Positions 49,201 to 57,525 of a stretch of DNA of 64,000 nucleotides are shown in pieces. The stretch is taken from the NCBI GenBank assembly GCA_028281005.1, contig JANQKS010000018.1:1-64000 (forward strand). Reading direction: 5' to 3'. The position numbers and the translations under genes were made by a program. Each line of letters starts with the position of its first letter. Within the stretch, counting starts at the first letter, position 1. Source of the DNA: Pseudomonadales bacterium (lineage in GTDB: Bacteria > Pseudomonadota > Gammaproteobacteria > Pseudomonadales > Azotimanducaceae). The notes under the pieces are model-generated. The model did no database searches. It was not told where the DNA came from and worked only from the letters and a program-made list of their open reading frames with translations.

Positions 49201-52200
49201 GATGTCCTGTAGCTCAGCCACAACGCCACCCAGTGCCGCCTTGGCCACCAGCTCGCGTGAGCGGAAATACTGGAACCAGTTGGCGAAGTTCTGAATCTCT
49301 TCATCATAGGTACAGGCATCGCTGTCCGCACAGTCTGTCCGCTCAGGACCACCGGTATAAGTGGAGCCGTCGTCTTCAATCTCAACCAAGGTGCCACCCG
49401 CGGTGTAGTAACGCGGTATGTAGTAATCGGTCACTGTGATATCTGTGCGTCCACCGTCATCGTCCCAATTCGGCACGTTATCTGCGTGGTAGGACTTCAA
49501 CGTGGTGATGTCGAAGGTGGTGCCGCTGGACATCGGATCTAGGCGTATCGACTCCGGGTCTGCGTCAGCAAAATCTACCGAAGCATTGTCGGTACCCGTC
49601 CAAGGTTCATAACGCACTTCAGGGTTGTAGTAGATGCCGTTGTAGGCCGCACTGCGCGCTTGCCAGACAGCATAGTCATTGCCCGCCGGCAGGGATTCCT
49701 GCGACGGTAAAATACGTCCGTTGGAACAAGTATCGCAATAGGCGTTGATGTCCAGATCAAATAGATAGGGGTAAATTGTTGAACGCCTGTCACTAGTGGC
49801 AATCGAATTGTTGTTGATTACAAACCGACCGTTGTCATCGGCGCCATCTACCGTGATGTGCCAGTCCATACTGCCGGAGTCGTCCATAGTGACCAGCACG
49901 TTTGGTTCTACCGAAGCGGATTGTTCTAAAGGTGTATTGGCTAAGTTGAAGAACACCGCCACTTCACCCGGATTAGGGGCGGCACCCACCGGGGGTAAAG
50001 CGAGCACTTCGATGGTGACCGTGCCGATTTCACTTTTTAGCGAGTTATCCGACACTGCATAGGTAAACGAGGTCTCGCCGATAAAGCCAGGTACAGGGCG
50101 GAATATGAAGGAGCCGTCGCTGGCAGTGGTGACCAATACACCTTCGCTAGGCGGTGGCGAGCTTTCAAACACCGCGCTTAAAGGCTGCGGAGCGATAGGA
50201 TCACCGTTTTCATCCACCTGGGCCGGGTCGATGTCAAAAGCACCTAGCAGCAAGCCTTCGAATGCTTCGACTTCCAGATCCGAGCCCTCCAGCACTTCAT
50301 AACGGTGGCTCTGTCGGCCTTCCGGCGGATCGTTGACGGGATCCACATAAAAGGTGACTTCGGCGTCGTCTTCTTCACCGTCTACGTCGCGAATGACGTA
50401 ACGGAAATCGGCTTCACCCCAAAAGTTCGCAGTGGGTGTGAATACCAATTCATCACCGTCTATCACCACGGTACCGTCGGGCGTGGCTATGGTGTCGCCA
50501 TTCACGTCGATAATATCGTGGGTACCTATACTGACGATATTGACAATAGAAGTGGGCGGGTCGCCAAGATCATCGTTGGCGAGCACATCGATTCGCAGCT
50601 CACCATCGTCTTCGGTCATACCGGCTACCGCGTCATCCACCGCCACTACCGGATCGTCCACCCCGTTAACGGTGATGGTAAAGGTAATGCCGGGGCTCTG
50701 CGCACCATCGGGGTCGATGGCAAACACGGTAACATCCGTCACACCGTTGGCGTTAGGGAACAACACCACGGTCAGATCGTCGCCGCTAATGGAGATGTCA
50801 GAAAACAGCTCGGGCACCGTGACGTCGCGAAAATCAAAGTTGAGCGGATCGCCGTCGATGTCGTCAAACGCATCCGCGATAAAGATATCTTCTACCGGTT
50901 CATCCTCTTGGACAGAGCGGTTGCCTAAGCTGCCGGCAATTTCCGGCGGGTCATTCACCGGTTGCACCATAACATTCAGTAAATAAGGCGGTGCGGAAGC
51001 CCCTTGACTATCCACCGCTTCCACCAACACATCGGCGCTGCCGTTTGCATCAGGCGCAAAACTCAGCGTCACTTCGCTGCCGGTCACCGAGATACCGGCA
51101 AATATAGGATCACCGCCGTTTTGACTGGCGCTGATGGTTAGGCTGTCACCCGTTGGAATGTCCGCATCATCAAACACTGCGGCAAAATCAACCACCTCAG
51201 GCACTGCATCTTCCAACACATCTACGTTGGCAACAGAACCCGGCGTGGTCGGTACGTCATTCACGGCGCCGACATTTACCGGCACCAAGACGTCAACTGG
51301 TGCCGTGGCTTCATTATCGGTGACTTGCACCAAGATGCTGCCACCCACTTCAAAGGCGTCAGGCAGCACCGAAATTTGCAGAATGGAGCCCACCATGTTG
51401 GCGCTGTCCACCGCGTCGTTGTCTACCGACACAATGTTATAGGACAGCGTATCGCCAGAGGTCAGCACATCCACATCCGTCACCACATCCACCAAATCAA
51501 CGGAACCGGGGACATCTTCATCGGTGTTCAGCGTGGGAATTGCACCGGACAAGACCGGGTCATCGTTCACCGCGGTCACCTCTGCAGGGATCGGCACCAG
51601 CACCGGCGCACCACCAAAACTGTCAGTGACCTGCACAATAATCAGACCGGTATCGTGTTGGTTGTCAGCCACGTCCACACTCAAAATAGAGCCACTCATG
51701 CTCGCTGAGGCAATGGCGTCGTTATCTACAAAAACTACAGAATAGTTCAGCGAGTCACCGTTGGTGTCGATATCGGCGTCATCAACAATGCCATCCAAGT
51801 CGAGGCTGTCATCAACATCTTCAACGGTAAGAAACGTAGGTACAAAACCGGTGGGGAAAGGGTCGTCATTCACTTCGTTGACGTTGACCGGCACATCAAA
51901 TTCGATGGGGGCACCACCACCGCTATCGGTAACACGTACCGTTACGGTGGCGCTACCAAACTGATCGCTTTCAACAGAGACATTCAAGAGCGAGCCTGCC
52001 ATGCCTGCAGCACTGATTAGAGGCGTTGCGGGGTTTGTTACCGTAACCACAGCGTAGTTAAGACTGTCAGCGTTGGTGAGGATATCCACGTCATCTACCA
52101 CACCTTCCAGATCGATCGCGCCTCCGGCGTCTTCATCGACGTTGAGTGTCGGTACCGGTCCGACAAAAATAGGATCGTCATTGTCCGGTAGTACATCCAC

Positions 52201-53145
52201 CGGGATGACCACATCTACCGGGGTACCGCCAAACGCATCGGTCACGCGTACGGTGATACTGCCGCCCACTTGATTTTGGTCAGCAGCCACAGTTACGTTC
52301 AGCACCGAACCTGCCATGGTTGCGGATTGCACCGCGGCGTTGTCGATGGATTCCACCGCGTAAGTGAGGGAATCCATGTTGGTTGCAATGTCAAAATCGT
52401 CGACGATGCCATCTACATCAATGCTGTCATTAACATCTTCGGTGGTTGAAAAACTGATGGCCAAACCGGTGGGGTAAGGATCGTCGTTCTGCTCGGCGAC
52501 GTTCACCGGCACATCAAACTCTATCGGGGTACCACCGTTACCGTCGTCAGCACGTACCCGCACTACCCCGTTTGCAAATAAGTTAGGCAGCAAATCCACT
52601 TCCAAAACGCTGCCGCCGCTCATGTTGGCGCTATCGATGGCCGGATGGCTCACCGGCGGTACGATGGTGTAGGTGATGACATCACCATCCACATCTTTCA
52701 CCACCCCGGTGAGGTCCACCGAGTCATCCACGTCCTCAAATGTGTCGATAGAAGGAATCGGCCCCATAAAAGTTGGATCATCGTTTTGTGCTTGCACATT
52801 GACAGGTTGATCGAAGACCACCGGCGGGCCGACGCCGTCCGTTGCCGATATGCGTACAAAACCAGTCCCGGAGAGATCAGGTGCCACGGTGATATCCAAC
52901 TGACTGGTACCGCTGATGTCTGCCAAGGCTATAGCCGGATGGCTAACCGCCACGACCAAATAGGTGATCGGGTCGAGATCAGGATCGGTCACAACACCAG
53001 TTAAGTCCCGAGAGGCATCAACATCTTCCAAGGTGTTTAAAACCGTGATCGGACCGACAAACACCGGTGGCGCGGCCAAAGCCAGCTGCGACCATCCCAG
53101 CATCATCATTAGGGTTAGCGTGGCATGTACTACTTTCTTAGCCAT
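46273..53145 (-). CDS. pilY1: giant PilY1 with N-terminal cadherin-like repeats
   Basis: A 2290-aa secreted pilus-tip adhesin/assembly protein. Order: signal peptide (AKKVVHATLTLMMMLGW, cleavage after LALA near 24); about ten 95-115-residue repeats up to about 1045, each opening NDDP or NDPP and holding EDV, DxD and GGxP motifs; a von Willebrand A domain with MIDAS DDSGSM near 1085 and a later FSDGYW near 1397; then the PilY1 beta-propeller with YVGANDGMLHGFD near 1732 and a calcium loop DKNLDGTVD near 1965; and a dockerin-like DFNVDGYVDENDL near the end. Ordinary PilY1 has about 1160 aa and no such repeats. ATG 53145 follows an AGGAGA site. Confidence 0.92.
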   Translation of the reverse strand: MAKKVVHATLTLMMMLGWSQLALAAPPVFVGPITVLNTLEDVDASRDLTGVVTDPDLDPITYLVVAVSHPAIALADISGTSQLDITVAPDLSGTGFVRISATDGVGPPVVFDQPVNVQAQNDDPTFMGPIPSIDTFEDVDDSVDLTGVVKDVDGDVITYTIVPPVSHPAIDSANMSGGSVLEVDLLPNLFANGVVRVRADDGNGGTPIEFDVPVNVAEQNDDPYPTGLAISFSTTEDVNDSIDVDGIVDDFDIATNMDSLTYAVESIDNAAVQSATMAGSVLNVTVAADQNQVGGSITVRVTDAFGGTPVDVVIPVDVLPDNDDPIFVGPVPTLNVDEDAGGAIDLEGVVDDVDILTNADSLNYAVVTVTNPATPLISAAGMAGSLLNVSVESDQFGSATVTVRVTDSGGGAPIEFDVPVNVNEVNDDPFPTGFVPTFLTVEDVDDSLDLDGIVDDADIDTNGDSLNYSVVFVDNDAIASASMSGSILSVDVADNQHDTGLIIVQVTDSFGGAPVLVPIPAEVTAVNDDPVLSGAIPTLNTDEDVPGSVDLVDVVTDVDVLTSGDTLSYNIVSVDNDAVDSANMVGSILQISVLPDAFEVGGSILVQVTDNEATAPVDVLVPVNVGAVNDVPTTPGSVANVDVLEDAVPEVVDFAAVFDDADIPTGDSLTISASQNGGDPIFAGISVTGSEVTLSFAPDANGSADVLVEAVDSQGASAPPYLLNVMVQPVNDPPEIAGSLGNRSVQEDEPVEDIFIADAFDDIDGDPLNFDFRDVTVPELFSDISISGDDLTVVLFPNANGVTDVTVFAIDPDGAQSPGITFTITVNGVDDPVVAVDDAVAGMTEDDGELRIDVLANDDLGDPPTSIVNIVSIGTHDIIDVNGDTIATPDGTVVIDGDELVFTPTANFWGEADFRYVIRDVDGEEDDAEVTFYVDPVNDPPEGRQSHRYEVLEGSDLEVEAFEGLLLGAFDIDPAQVDENGDPIAPQPLSAVFESSPPPSEGVLVTTASDGSFIFRPVPGFIGETSFTYAVSDNSLKSEIGTVTIEVLALPPVGAAPNPGEVAVFFNLANTPLEQSASVEPNVLVTMDDSGSMDWHITVDGADDNGRFVINNNSIATSDRRSTIYPYLFDLDINAYCDTCSNGRILPSQESLPAGNDYAVWQARSAAYNGIYYNPEVRYEPWTGTDNASVDFADADPESIRLDPMSSGTTFDITTLKSYHADNVPNWDDDGGRTDITVTDYYIPRYYTAGGTLVEIEDDGSTYTGGPERTDCADSDACTYDEEIQNFANWFQYFRSRELVAKAALGGVVAELQDIRVGYETINRRSNEPVAEMNEYYWEGEKQELLEEIYKTNSSGSTPLRRALNDAGRILGCTHDNRDCPSLPVPEGICQQNFTLLFSDGYWNGSAPRSGNFDTDGDGIWDGGKYADTHSDTLADIAMYYYENDLFPSYEDGVPLSSADIRGVPDGTFDSSFDLIHQHMKTFTIAFGVEPDIDAASAEAADATDTIAWPSPTSAPNAKIDDMLHAAINGRGRFLNAGSPEALKSAVGAAFREFTQAVSSSSAAAFNSTSLREGTLLYRGFYDLRNRTGELTASVVSTDGIIAADPTWGAARLLDADADGGLTPEERVIFTYDPSSNSGMPFRYNELTANQQLTLDENEVNFIRGERTFEEPGGTLRERLDEEGLLGDIVNSSPVFVGEPRGINRDQSPFPVDDLYSQWVNDVKDRRKIVYVGANDGMLHGFDAETGVEVMGYVPNMIMDASLPYSNKLNNFPSAFYLHDYYVDLSPRLNDVYMRPSTSSSKQWLTTLVGGLGAGGKSFFALNVTDPDTQFADEATAKDAVLWEFTDADDTYPVDTSGNPLGGSVGAITDFDGNPVKDMGYSLSLPVVTMSNILDTDNENEWVAIFGNGTNSTSGIATLFVLFMDRGLDGWQSGDFVKLSTGYGVPLPGEPLEGFPNALGSPTAVDKNLDGTVDLVYAGDRLGNLFRFEVEGANTNSWKVVRLFTANYEDGNGDVTIQPILSRPLVVKHPEKNGFLVTFGTGSFITDEDGSDTDIQSIYTIWDPLVSSPPTANDNTKEVRLVEQEITNVVDDSLDPAQTRRIVTSNAVSYTAEDTEPGVYGWYIDLDMVRAEETISGETNTDISGNAPPDVQFPGEKAIRRFIFRDGAILTTTVLPSSNATSCFGSRPGALLILDGLTGGDPGEAIVDFNVDGYVDENDLLEVDGENFTAGLLFDHSQLDGQLVDLSTLGGEGDTDFLFICGGNECISRRIRDINDAKTGRLSWTTLQAD
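50010..53070 (-). repeat. array of about ten cadherin-like repeats within pilY1
   Basis: Protein-level repeats of 95-115 residues; unit starts (NDDP/NDPP codons) fall near 52785, 52485, 52185, 51875, 51575, 51260, 50950, 50655 and 50330, about 300 bp apart. Units 2-6 are most alike and share a run close to FDVPVNV before the next NDDP. Units 9 and 10 are longer and more like VCBS/Big-type domains. Acidic DxD sites at domain borders suggest calcium bridging, as in cadherins. Confidence 0.85.
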
Positions 53146-53180
53146 CGTCTTCTCTCCTGTGGAAAGTGTGCGCATATGCG

Positions 53181-53723
53181 CTAGTCCAAAATCCTGCCGA
53201 AGGTGCTCTGCAGCAGAACTTGGGCGTTAGGTGTGCCACCAATGCCGCGTGCGGTGACGCGAAACATCTCTACACGGTCGGTGGTGGCTGAACTCGAGTA
53301 AGGGTCTTCCTGCTGATGCGCGTTTTCATCACGCAACACAGGGCCTAGATATTCAATAATGTAGCGGGCGTTGTCGGCGGTGCCGTCAACCGGGTTCGCC
53401 ACGGTGCTATTACCGCCGGTCCAAACGTCGTCGTCCGACCAAATTTCGGCATCACCCATATCGGCAATCTCGTAGCGCCCGCCAGTGCCATCGAATGTGA
53501 CGGTGGAGGTAATGGCCAACAGTTCAACTTCGGCGTCGCGTAGCGCGGACTCAGCCGATTGGAAGGCCAGCAACACATCGTGTTCGTTGCGTGTCATACG
53601 CACTTCCAAGCTGGTGGTTTGTACCGAGGACACGCCTATGATGGTCAGCACCAGGAGCAGCACCAGGCTTATAAACAGCGCCACGCCACGTTGCTGTTGA
53701 GGCGGGTTAAATCTGGGTTGCAT
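53181..53723 (-). CDS. pilX: minor pilin PilX
   Basis: A 180-aa minor pilin. N-terminus QQQRGVALFISLVLLLVLTIIG is the PilX-type prepilin, lacking the Glu5 seen in most pilins. The SSVQTTSLEVRMTRNEHDVLLAFQSAESALRDAE segment is typical. ATG 53723 follows an AGGAGAG site; longer starts run over the pilW end. Follows pilW by 10 bp and precedes pilY1 by 35 bp. Part of the pilus priming complex at the tip. Confidence 0.9.
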   Translation of the reverse strand: MQPRFNPPQQQRGVALFISLVLLLVLTIIGVSSVQTTSLEVRMTRNEHDVLLAFQSAESALRDAEVELLAITSTVTFDGTGGRYEIADMGDAEIWSDDDVWTGGNSTVANPVDGTADNARYIIEYLGPVLRDENAHQQEDPYSSSATTDRVEMFRVTARGIGGTPNAQVLLQSTFGRILD

Positions 53724-53733
53724 CAAATCTCTC

Positions 53734-54846
53734 CTAAACCCCGGTATTGCGTATGGCAATGGTTTTGGTAAACGTGCGCCGCAGCCGCTCGCCAAACTCC
53801 GCCAACTCGTCCGGACTGACGATATCGAGTCGCACACGGATGGCTACGATGCTGTTCGGATCCGCAATGTTGTCGATGCTGCGGTAACGATTCACGTTAG
53901 GGACACCGTCCGCCACGGCGTCTTCACCGTAAAAAAGTTCCATTCGATCCACACCCTGCACCAATTCCACGGGAGCAGCGGATCCCTGTTTGCGCCACAG
54001 CGAGTTGACGTTTTCGCCCGCCTGATTGGCGGCGGTGCTGGGCGCGATAAAAAAGTAGACGCTGTCGAGGTGGCTGACGGTGGCCGCCACGCCATAAGAA
54101 CGGCCCAGAATTGACAAGGTGTTAGGTACAATCTCTCCGCCTAGGGTGGTCACTGTATCGGCATTATTGAAGTTGCTGCCGCCTGCGGCGGTGGCGCGCT
54201 CCAGGGTGGTTTGGTCCACCCCCGCCATCACACCCGTGACGCGGAACATGGCCGCTTGTTCACAATCAGACACCACCACTACATCATTCGCGTCAAACTC
54301 GGGTACACCACCTGGGGTAAACACCACCGGGTCACCATCGGGTTGTAAGGTCTGGGCGAGGCGCGCCGCCGGCTGACGGATGCTGCGGAATACCGCGATG
54401 TCCGAATCCGGGTCGAGTACCGTGCTGTCGATCCCGTTGCCTGCCAGGTGGACATTAGTGTCCACGCCGCCTTCCGAACGCGGTAAAGTCAGCAGGTTGG
54501 TGGGGCCAAAGTTACCGCCGCCAAGGTGCCTAAAGCCACCGATGGATTCGCTTAGGTTGTACTCGGGAATGGTATTCCAAGCTCCAACCAATCCCTTGAT
54601 CATGAAATCCGGCTCTGGAGCGCAGCCATAGTAGCCCGCGTTACGCGCTGCATCGCTGATAAATTCAAAGGCATAACGCGCGTTTTCCTGTAAGCGTGAT
54701 TGTGCGTTCACCAGTTCATAGGTCCGGGAGTTACCCACAAACAACTGCACGATGCCGGACACCACCACCACACCCAGCAACAGGGCAATCATCAATTCCA
54801 GAACGGAAAAGCCTGCTTGGCGATGGTTTGTTTGACGGTCTTGCAT
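53734..54846 (-). CDS. pilW: minor pilin PilW
   Basis: A 370-aa minor pilin with the prepilin peptidase site at QAGFSVLELMIALLLGVVVV and the ENARYAFEFISDAARNAGYYGC segment typical of PilW. The rest is a large beta domain with few recognisable motifs. ATG 54846 follows a GAGGT site. Positioned after pilV and before pilX. Confidence 0.92.
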   Translation of the reverse strand: MQDRQTNHRQAGFSVLELMIALLLGVVVVSGIVQLFVGNSRTYELVNAQSRLQENARYAFEFISDAARNAGYYGCAPEPDFMIKGLVGAWNTIPEYNLSESIGGFRHLGGGNFGPTNLLTLPRSEGGVDTNVHLAGNGIDSTVLDPDSDIAVFRSIRQPAARLAQTLQPDGDPVVFTPGGVPEFDANDVVVVSDCEQAAMFRVTGVMAGVDQTTLERATAAGGSNFNNADTVTTLGGEIVPNTLSILGRSYGVAATVSHLDSVYFFIAPSTAANQAGENVNSLWRKQGSAAPVELVQGVDRMELFYGEDAVADGVPNVNRYRSIDNIADPNSIVAIRVRLDIVSPDELAEFGERLRRTFTKTIAIRNTGV

Positions 54847-54915
54847 GCTTACCTCGATTCTTCCTCTACTGCCTCTACTGCTTTTGCCTGTACTGCTCAT
54901 ATCGGGCTGTCAGCG

Positions 54916-55419
54916 TTACTGCTGCGACTCAACCACCAGGGTCTCTATATCACCGGCAAAGCCTATCCAACGGATACTCACGGTCACTATGCCGGCGCCG
55001 TCAACGGCTATGGAGCCTTGCCCATCCGGCAACCCCGGCTGCCGGTCCACCGGCGGCAAAATGTCCCCGCCGCGCAAGTCGTCACACACGTCGGTTTCGT
55101 TGTGATCACCTAAGCTGCACTTCCAGATGGCGATGTCGAAATCTGTCATCTGACCGGTGTTGCAGTTGTTGGCAAAACAGTTAGTCGGTGCCTCTGGTTC
55201 ATCATCAAATCCAACGCCGTCGTAGTCGCCGGCGCCGTTGATGCGCATGCGGTCCAACACGTCATACGCCATCTGCAAAGCTTCACTACGCAGCAAGGCG
55301 TCGCGGTTGTTCTGCAAACTCACCACCTGCAAGCCGGTGACACCCAATACGCCAACACCCATGACCAAAACGGCCACCAGCAATTCGACCATAGAAAAGC
55401 CACGTACTTTTTTGCCCAT
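54916..55419 (-). CDS. pilV: minor pilin PilV
   Basis: About 167 aa. Prepilin motif VRGFSMVELLVAVLVMGVG followed by GLQVVSLQNNRDALLRSEA, the usual PilV opening. Cysteines in the C-terminal half (NCFANNCNTGQM, WKCSLGDH, DVCDDL) could form disulfides. ATG 55419 chosen at the MGKKVRGF start; upstream in-frame ATG overlaps the fimT end. Confidence 0.9.
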   Translation of the reverse strand: MGKKVRGFSMVELLVAVLVMGVGVLGVTGLQVVSLQNNRDALLRSEALQMAYDVLDRMRINGAGDYDGVGFDDEPEAPTNCFANNCNTGQMTDFDIAIWKCSLGDHNETDVCDDLRGGDILPPVDRQPGLPDGQGSIAVDGAGIVTVSIRWIGFAGDIETLVVESQQ

Positions 55420-55451
55420 TGATGTACTCACTGTCTTCACTGTTGCAGTCC

Positions 55452-55955
55452 TTATGGAAAACACGTCAAGTCGACGACATTGGTGCGCCCGAGGGCGTTC
55501 ATACTGATGGTGCGGCCGGGATCGTCGCCTGCATCCTCACCGCACACTTGCAGGTCACCGGCGATGTTACCGATCAGCAATCCGCGGGAGTTAAATGAAA
55601 ATCTATCTAGGTTGTTGTAGGGAACGATGCCATCAATCGTAGTACCCGCCTCCAAAACAAAGGTACGCAACGGGTCGGCGCAATCACCCGGATCATCGAC
55701 CGTCACGCAAAAGCCCCCTCCCCATTCGTCGTCGCTTTCGGAGGCATCAACGGCTTGCACCGTCACACGGGTTCCCAATCGCGTGGCTTCGCTGCGGGCA
55801 TATCCAATGGCCGTAACCAGCAAGTTTACATTGGCCGCAATACGCCGCTGGGAGGTGAAATCGTTAAACGCCGGGATAGCAAACGCCATCAGCACGGCGG
55901 CAATGGACAAAGCCACCATTAACTCAATAATTGTGAAACCCGCGATACGTTTCAC
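55452..55955 (-). CDS. FimT/FimU-type GspH pseudopilin
   Basis: A 167-aa prepilin with N-terminus KRIAGFTIIELMVALSIAAVLM and a GspH-type domain (SQRRIAANVNLLVTAIGYARSEATRLGTRV). The C-terminal part contains GGGFCVTVDDPGDC and other Cys pairs. It starts 1 bp after the pilE stop. It could be called fimT or fimU; the order fits either. Confidence 0.85.
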   Translation of the reverse strand: MKRIAGFTIIELMVALSIAAVLMAFAIPAFNDFTSQRRIAANVNLLVTAIGYARSEATRLGTRVTVQAVDASESDDEWGGGFCVTVDDPGDCADPLRTFVLEAGTTIDGIVPYNNLDRFSFNSRGLLIGNIAGDLQVCGEDAGDDPGRTISMNALGRTNVVDLTCFP

Positions 55956-55956
55956 G

Positions 55957-56394
55957 CTATAAATCCTCTTCCCAATCGTCTTCGTCGTCTTCGATTACAC
56001 CATCATCGTCTTCGTCCCAGGTTCGATTTCCCTCCTCATCGATGGTGATGTTGCCGTCATCTTCCATAGGACCCGCAGGTTCCGCGGTCAGATCGTAGGT
56101 GTCCACCGTGGTGACCGCGGTGATGGCGTAGCGGCCTTGACGCACACTGTTGGGATTACAAATGTCGGCATCCAAAGCGGTGCCATCACCGTCGGGATTT
56201 GCACCCACATAAGTGAAGTTCATTGCGTTCCAGCGTTCCAAACCCTGGGCACAGACCAACATGTCGGACATCAGCTCGGTGCGAAAACCGCGCTCTGAGT
56301 ACTGGGTGTACAGCGGTATGGCGATGGCTGACACAATGGCGAAGATGGCCAACGCAATCATCAATTCAACTAATGTAAAGCCGCGGGAATTCAT
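55957..56394 (-). CDS. pilE: type IV minor pilin PilE with acidic tail
   Basis: A 145-aa prepilin. N-terminus NSRGFTLVELMIALAIFAIV, a Cys in the N-terminal third (SDMLVCAQGLERW) and another in the ADICNPNS loop. The last about 35 residues are very acidic, ending WDEDDDGVIEDDEDDWEEDL, which is odd for a pilin. It is first in the operon, whereas in Pseudomonas pilE is last. A weak promoter-like site lies upstream. Confidence 0.85.
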   Translation of the reverse strand: MNSRGFTLVELMIALAIFAIVSAIAIPLYTQYSERGFRTELMSDMLVCAQGLERWNAMNFTYVGANPDGDGTALDADICNPNSVRQGRYAITAVTTVDTYDLTAEPAGPMEDDGNITIDEEGNRTWDEDDDGVIEDDEDDWEEDL

Positions 56395-56457
56395 GTACTT
56401 CTGCCCTAGTTTGAGTAGCAGCAGAGTAACCGGGCGCCGAAAGCCTCTAAAGGGTGT

Positions 56458-56487
56458 GTATTACCAGCGGTAGGAAGTGCGTGACAA
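56458..56487 (-). promoter_or_regulatory. possible promoter of the minor pilin operon
   Basis: TTGTCA (56482-56487) and TAATAC (56458-56463) are 18 bp apart on the minus strand, about 65 bp before pilE. The -35 is good, the -10 poor. No sigma54-type GG-N10-GC element was seen. Confidence 0.3.
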
Positions 56488-56514
56488 ACGGCACAAATAC
56501 CGCCCCCGCGGGTT

Positions 56515-57480
56515 TTAGAGCGTCAAAACAACCTTGCCCACCGTATCATTACCGGCAACGAGCTGATGCGCGTTCTGTGCATCAGCCAACGGCAGGGTGG
56601 CTTCGATGATGGGTTTAATGACGCCGCTTTCAAATTGCGGCCAGACGTGCTCGTAGAGGCGGTCCATTACCTGCGCTTTTTCCCCGATGGGTCGGGCTCT
56701 TAAGGTGGATCCCACCACCCGCAAGCGTTTCATCATCAATTGGGCCAGATTGACCTCCGCGGCTGCACCGCCCATCATACCGATCAGCACCAGGCGGCCA
56801 TTTAACCCCAATACCGACAAATTATCTGTCAGATAGGCGCCCCCCACCGGATCGAGGATCACGTCCACACCGTCATCCCCCGCCCACTCCGATACTGCGG
56901 CAACAAAACTGCCTTGATGTCGGTCAAACCCCGCTTGGGCACCCAACGCCACACAAGCGGCCACTTTTTCGGCGGAGCCTGCGGTGACAAAGCATGGGTT
57001 ATGGGTGGTATTAAGCATCTGAATGGCGGCGGTACCCACGCCACTGGCGCCCGCGTGTAACACCACTTTCTCCTGCACACTCAATGCCGCTTCCATGTAG
57101 AGGTTCAAATAAGCGGTGGCAAACACTTCGGGAATGGCCGCCGCCTGGGCCATGCTCAAACCCCGAGGAATCGGCAATACCTGCCCTGCGGGCACCACCA
57201 CTTGTTCGGCATAACCGCCGCCGGCAAGCAACGCGCAGACTTCGTCGCCCACCTGCACGCGCGCTACACCCTCACCCACTTCGGCCACTACCCCGGCACA
57301 CTCCAAGCCGAGAATCTCGCTGGCGCCCTGGGGTGGTGGATAGCCACCCGCGGCCTGCACCAAGTCGGCACGGTTAACGGCGGTGGCGGCCACTTCAATG
57401 CTGACCTCACCCGGCCCGCAAGAAGGCTGTGGTGCCTCTCCCCACAACAAACGTTGGTTGTCGACCACAATGGCTTTCAT
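56515..57480 (-). CDS. NAD(P)H quinone oxidoreductase (zeta-crystallin/PIG3 type)
   Basis: A 321-aa member of the zinc-free medium-chain dehydrogenase family, PIG3/quinone reductase branch. GroES-like N-domain with GLECAGVVAEVGEGV and NRADLVQAAGGYPPP; nucleotide-binding HAGASGVGTAAIQML; DPVGGAYLTDN and LIGMMGGAAAEVNL. It probably reduces quinones or enones with NADPH. ATG 57480 rather than the GTG one codon before. Convergent in no direction; it follows hisF by about 45 bp on the same strand. Confidence 0.9.
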   Translation of the reverse strand: MKAIVVDNQRLLWGEAPQPSCGPGEVSIEVAATAVNRADLVQAAGGYPPPQGASEILGLECAGVVAEVGEGVARVQVGDEVCALLAGGGYAEQVVVPAGQVLPIPRGLSMAQAAAIPEVFATAYLNLYMEAALSVQEKVVLHAGASGVGTAAIQMLNTTHNPCFVTAGSAEKVAACVALGAQAGFDRHQGSFVAAVSEWAGDDGVDVILDPVGGAYLTDNLSVLGLNGRLVLIGMMGGAAAEVNLAQLMMKRLRVVGSTLRARPIGEKAQVMDRLYEHVWPQFESGVIKPIIEATLPLADAQNAHQLVAGNDTVGKVVLTL

Positions 57481-57525
57481 CACCCAATCCTCAACCTAGT
57501 CTTTCATCTTCCAATACGTCACCCG

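Noticed and set aside
50010-53070. CRISPR-like array because of regular 300-bp spacing
   Set aside because: The periodicity is at protein level, spacing is too long, and DNA of the units is diverged; it is coding repeat in pilY1.
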